64,000 bases of DNA. Origin: Caecibacter massiliensis. Lineage in GTDB: Bacteria; Bacillota; Negativicutes; Veillonellales; Megasphaeraceae. Both the position numbers and the translations under genes were made by a program. Positions 62,932 through 64,000 of the stretch are shown here, piece by piece (position 1 is the stretch's first letter; each line of letters opens with the position of its first letter). A model generated the notes under the pieces. That model searched no databases. It was not told the origin of the DNA and saw nothing but the letters and a program-made list of their open reading frames with translations. Location: the NCBI GenBank assembly GCA_900095875.1, contig LT608311.1:1364001-1428000 (forward strand), given 5' to 3'.

Positions 62932-64000
62932 ATGAAATATAATCATATCATAGCAGGGATACTATCTGTCTTCTGGTGCGCTTCTCTGATGCCGGTTCTG
63001 GCGGATACGATTCCTGTCAATAATCTGGTGCAGATAGTGGCCTCCGATTCGGCGACGGCCAAGACTGTGGCCTGGCAGGATGACAGCGGACGCCGTGACT
63101 ATACCGTTACGTATCGTCAGAAAGGCAGCAGGGAAACAGAAAGGGCCTTTGTCACCAGCCCTAAACGCCCGCCTGTATACGATGCGGACTGGGTCCCGCC
63201 GTATACGTATGGTGCCTATATGCAGGGACTCCGGCCCGATACGGATTATGAATATGAAATTGCCGATGGGGACGGGGAAAGCGGCTGGTTTCCCTTCCAT
63301 ACGACGACGGAACAGCTCAACCGGTATGAGGTACTCGTCTTCAGTGATACCCAGTCATCAGATTACAGCGTCTGGGGACAGACGGCGCAGTCTGCCTATG
63401 AAGCCCATCCCGGAGCCGCTTTTTTTACGGTCGTAGGAGATTTGAGCGATAATGGCCAGTCCTGGTATCAGTGGAAAGAGTGGTACGAAAATACTGATAT
63501 CCTTACGTCCTATATGCCGATAGCACCGGTCCTGGGGAACCATGAAGCCTATTCTCTGGACTGGAAATTCTGTGAACCCTATACCTATAAGGCGCTGTTT
63601 CCCGTACCGTACGGGGCCCCGGAAGGACAGAGCCGCCTGGCCTACTCTTTTGATTATGGCGACGTTCATTACGCAGCTCTTAATACGGATTATGAAGAAT
63701 TGCACGAGTTATATCCGGACATGATGGAACATGAAGTGACTTGGCTGGATCGGGATCTGGCAGATGCACAGAAACGGGGGAAAAGGCTGGTTGTGCTCAT
63801 GCACCGGCCGGCAGTAACGGCTACATATCGGGCACTTCCTGATATCAACGGGACATATTTCATGCCCCTTTTTGATAAGTACCATGTGCCACTGGTTTTT
63901 ACGGCCCATGAACACTGCTATGCCCGTACGGAACCGCTGATAGATGGCAGGCCCGGCACAGGAGGCACGACGTATATTTCAACAGGCCGTGCTGGGACGG
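62932..64000 (+). CDS. Secreted metallophosphoesterase, purple acid phosphatase type (partial, runs off the window)
   Basis: 356 codons to the window end, no stop. Signal peptide MKYNHIIAGILSVFWCASLM with a probable cleavage near VLA-DT. A fibronectin-like N-terminal domain of purple acid phosphatases follows (about 25-125; GLRPDTDYEYEI), then the catalytic domain: FSDTQ, VGDLSDNG, LGNHEAY, VLMHRP and FTAHEHCYAR, the dinuclear metal motifs in order. Exported to the periplasm or surface; hydrolyses phosphate esters. GAAAGGA precedes the ATG. Confidence 0.9.
   Translation, partial: MKYNHIIAGILSVFWCASLMPVLADTIPVNNLVQIVASDSATAKTVAWQDDSGRRDYTVTYRQKGSRETERAFVTSPKRPPVYDADWVPPYTYGAYMQGLRPDTDYEYEIADGDGESGWFPFHTTTEQLNRYEVLVFSDTQSSDYSVWGQTAQSAYEAHPGAAFFTVVGDLSDNGQSWYQWKEWYENTDILTSYMPIAPVLGNHEAYSLDWKFCEPYTYKALFPVPYGAPEGQSRLAYSFDYGDVHYAALNTDYEELHELYPDMMEHEVTWLDRDLADAQKRGKRLVVLMHRPAVTATYRALPDINGTYFMPLFDKYHVPLVFTAHEHCYARTEPLIDGRPGTGGTTYISTGRAGT

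Overview
The window looks like chromosomal DNA of an anaerobic, diderm firmicute of the class Negativicutes. A Megasphaera-like species is my best guess, but this is an inference. Firmicute-type genes (rpsF-ssb-rpsR, xpt, a clostridial single-chain PurL, a YesM/YesN-type two-component pair) sit beside outer-membrane-type genes (ArnT-like and ArnC-like glycosyltransferases). Fermentation enzymes include a one-chain pyruvate:ferredoxin oxidoreductase, acyl-CoA dehydrogenases and 4-hydroxybutyryl-CoA dehydratase. No rRNA, tRNA or CRISPR array was seen.

Layout. 1-12.8 kb is housekeeping: an OPT peptide transporter interrupted by an in-frame amber codon, PepD, an unknown protein, Xpt, PurL, the S6-SSB-S18 operon, a lipid kinase and a gamma-glutamyltransferase-like protein. 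12.8-53.4 kb is a large catabolic island for hydroxy or sugar acids: a split UxaA-type dehydratase, an HpcH/HpaI aldolase, a 4-hydroxybutyryl-CoA-dehydratase paralogue, three tandem MFS carriers, PFOR, two GlcD-type flavoprotein dehydrogenases, three IlvD/Edd dehydratases, two MaoC plus acyl-CoA dehydrogenase pairs, two SDRs, a LarA-type epimerase, a second and canonical 4-hydroxybutyryl-CoA dehydratase, two more MFS carriers, two IclR regulators and a PocR-domain two-component system. 53.4-64 kb holds lipid A type glycosyltransferases, an EVE-McrB-like ATPase without McrC, an Fsr-like exporter, a glyoxalase-fold protein, RseC, an FAH-family hydrolase, a free-methionine-sulfoxide reductase and the start of a secreted metallophosphoesterase.

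The main new observation is a 34-bp imperfect palindrome (half-site about rTTCGyATATAC). It occurs six times, each time 9-13 bp downstream of the -10 box of a good sigma-70 promoter: before the UxaA/aldolase operon, MFS1, MFS2, the IclR1-SDR-SDR operon, the LarA-IlvD operon and the acyl-CoA dehydrogenase-MaoC-4HB-CoA dehydratase operon. This ties scattered operons into one regulon, probably run by one of the two IclR proteins. A workable reading is import of hydroxy acids by ACS-type MFS carriers, epimerisation (LarA), oxidation (GlcD, SDR), dehydration (UxaA, IlvD/Edd), aldol cleavage to pyruvate and oxidation by PFOR, with a CoA-thioester branch (acyl-CoA dehydrogenase, MaoC, AbfD). The window has no CoA ligase or transferase and no EtfAB for that branch.

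Other notable points are: MFS2 and MFS3 encode identical proteins under different upstream control regions; long MFS leaders carry conserved blocks and a hairpin; a triple TGTTTA-like direct repeat precedes the Arn-like genes; and an IS-end-like palindrome lies beside the McrB-like gene.
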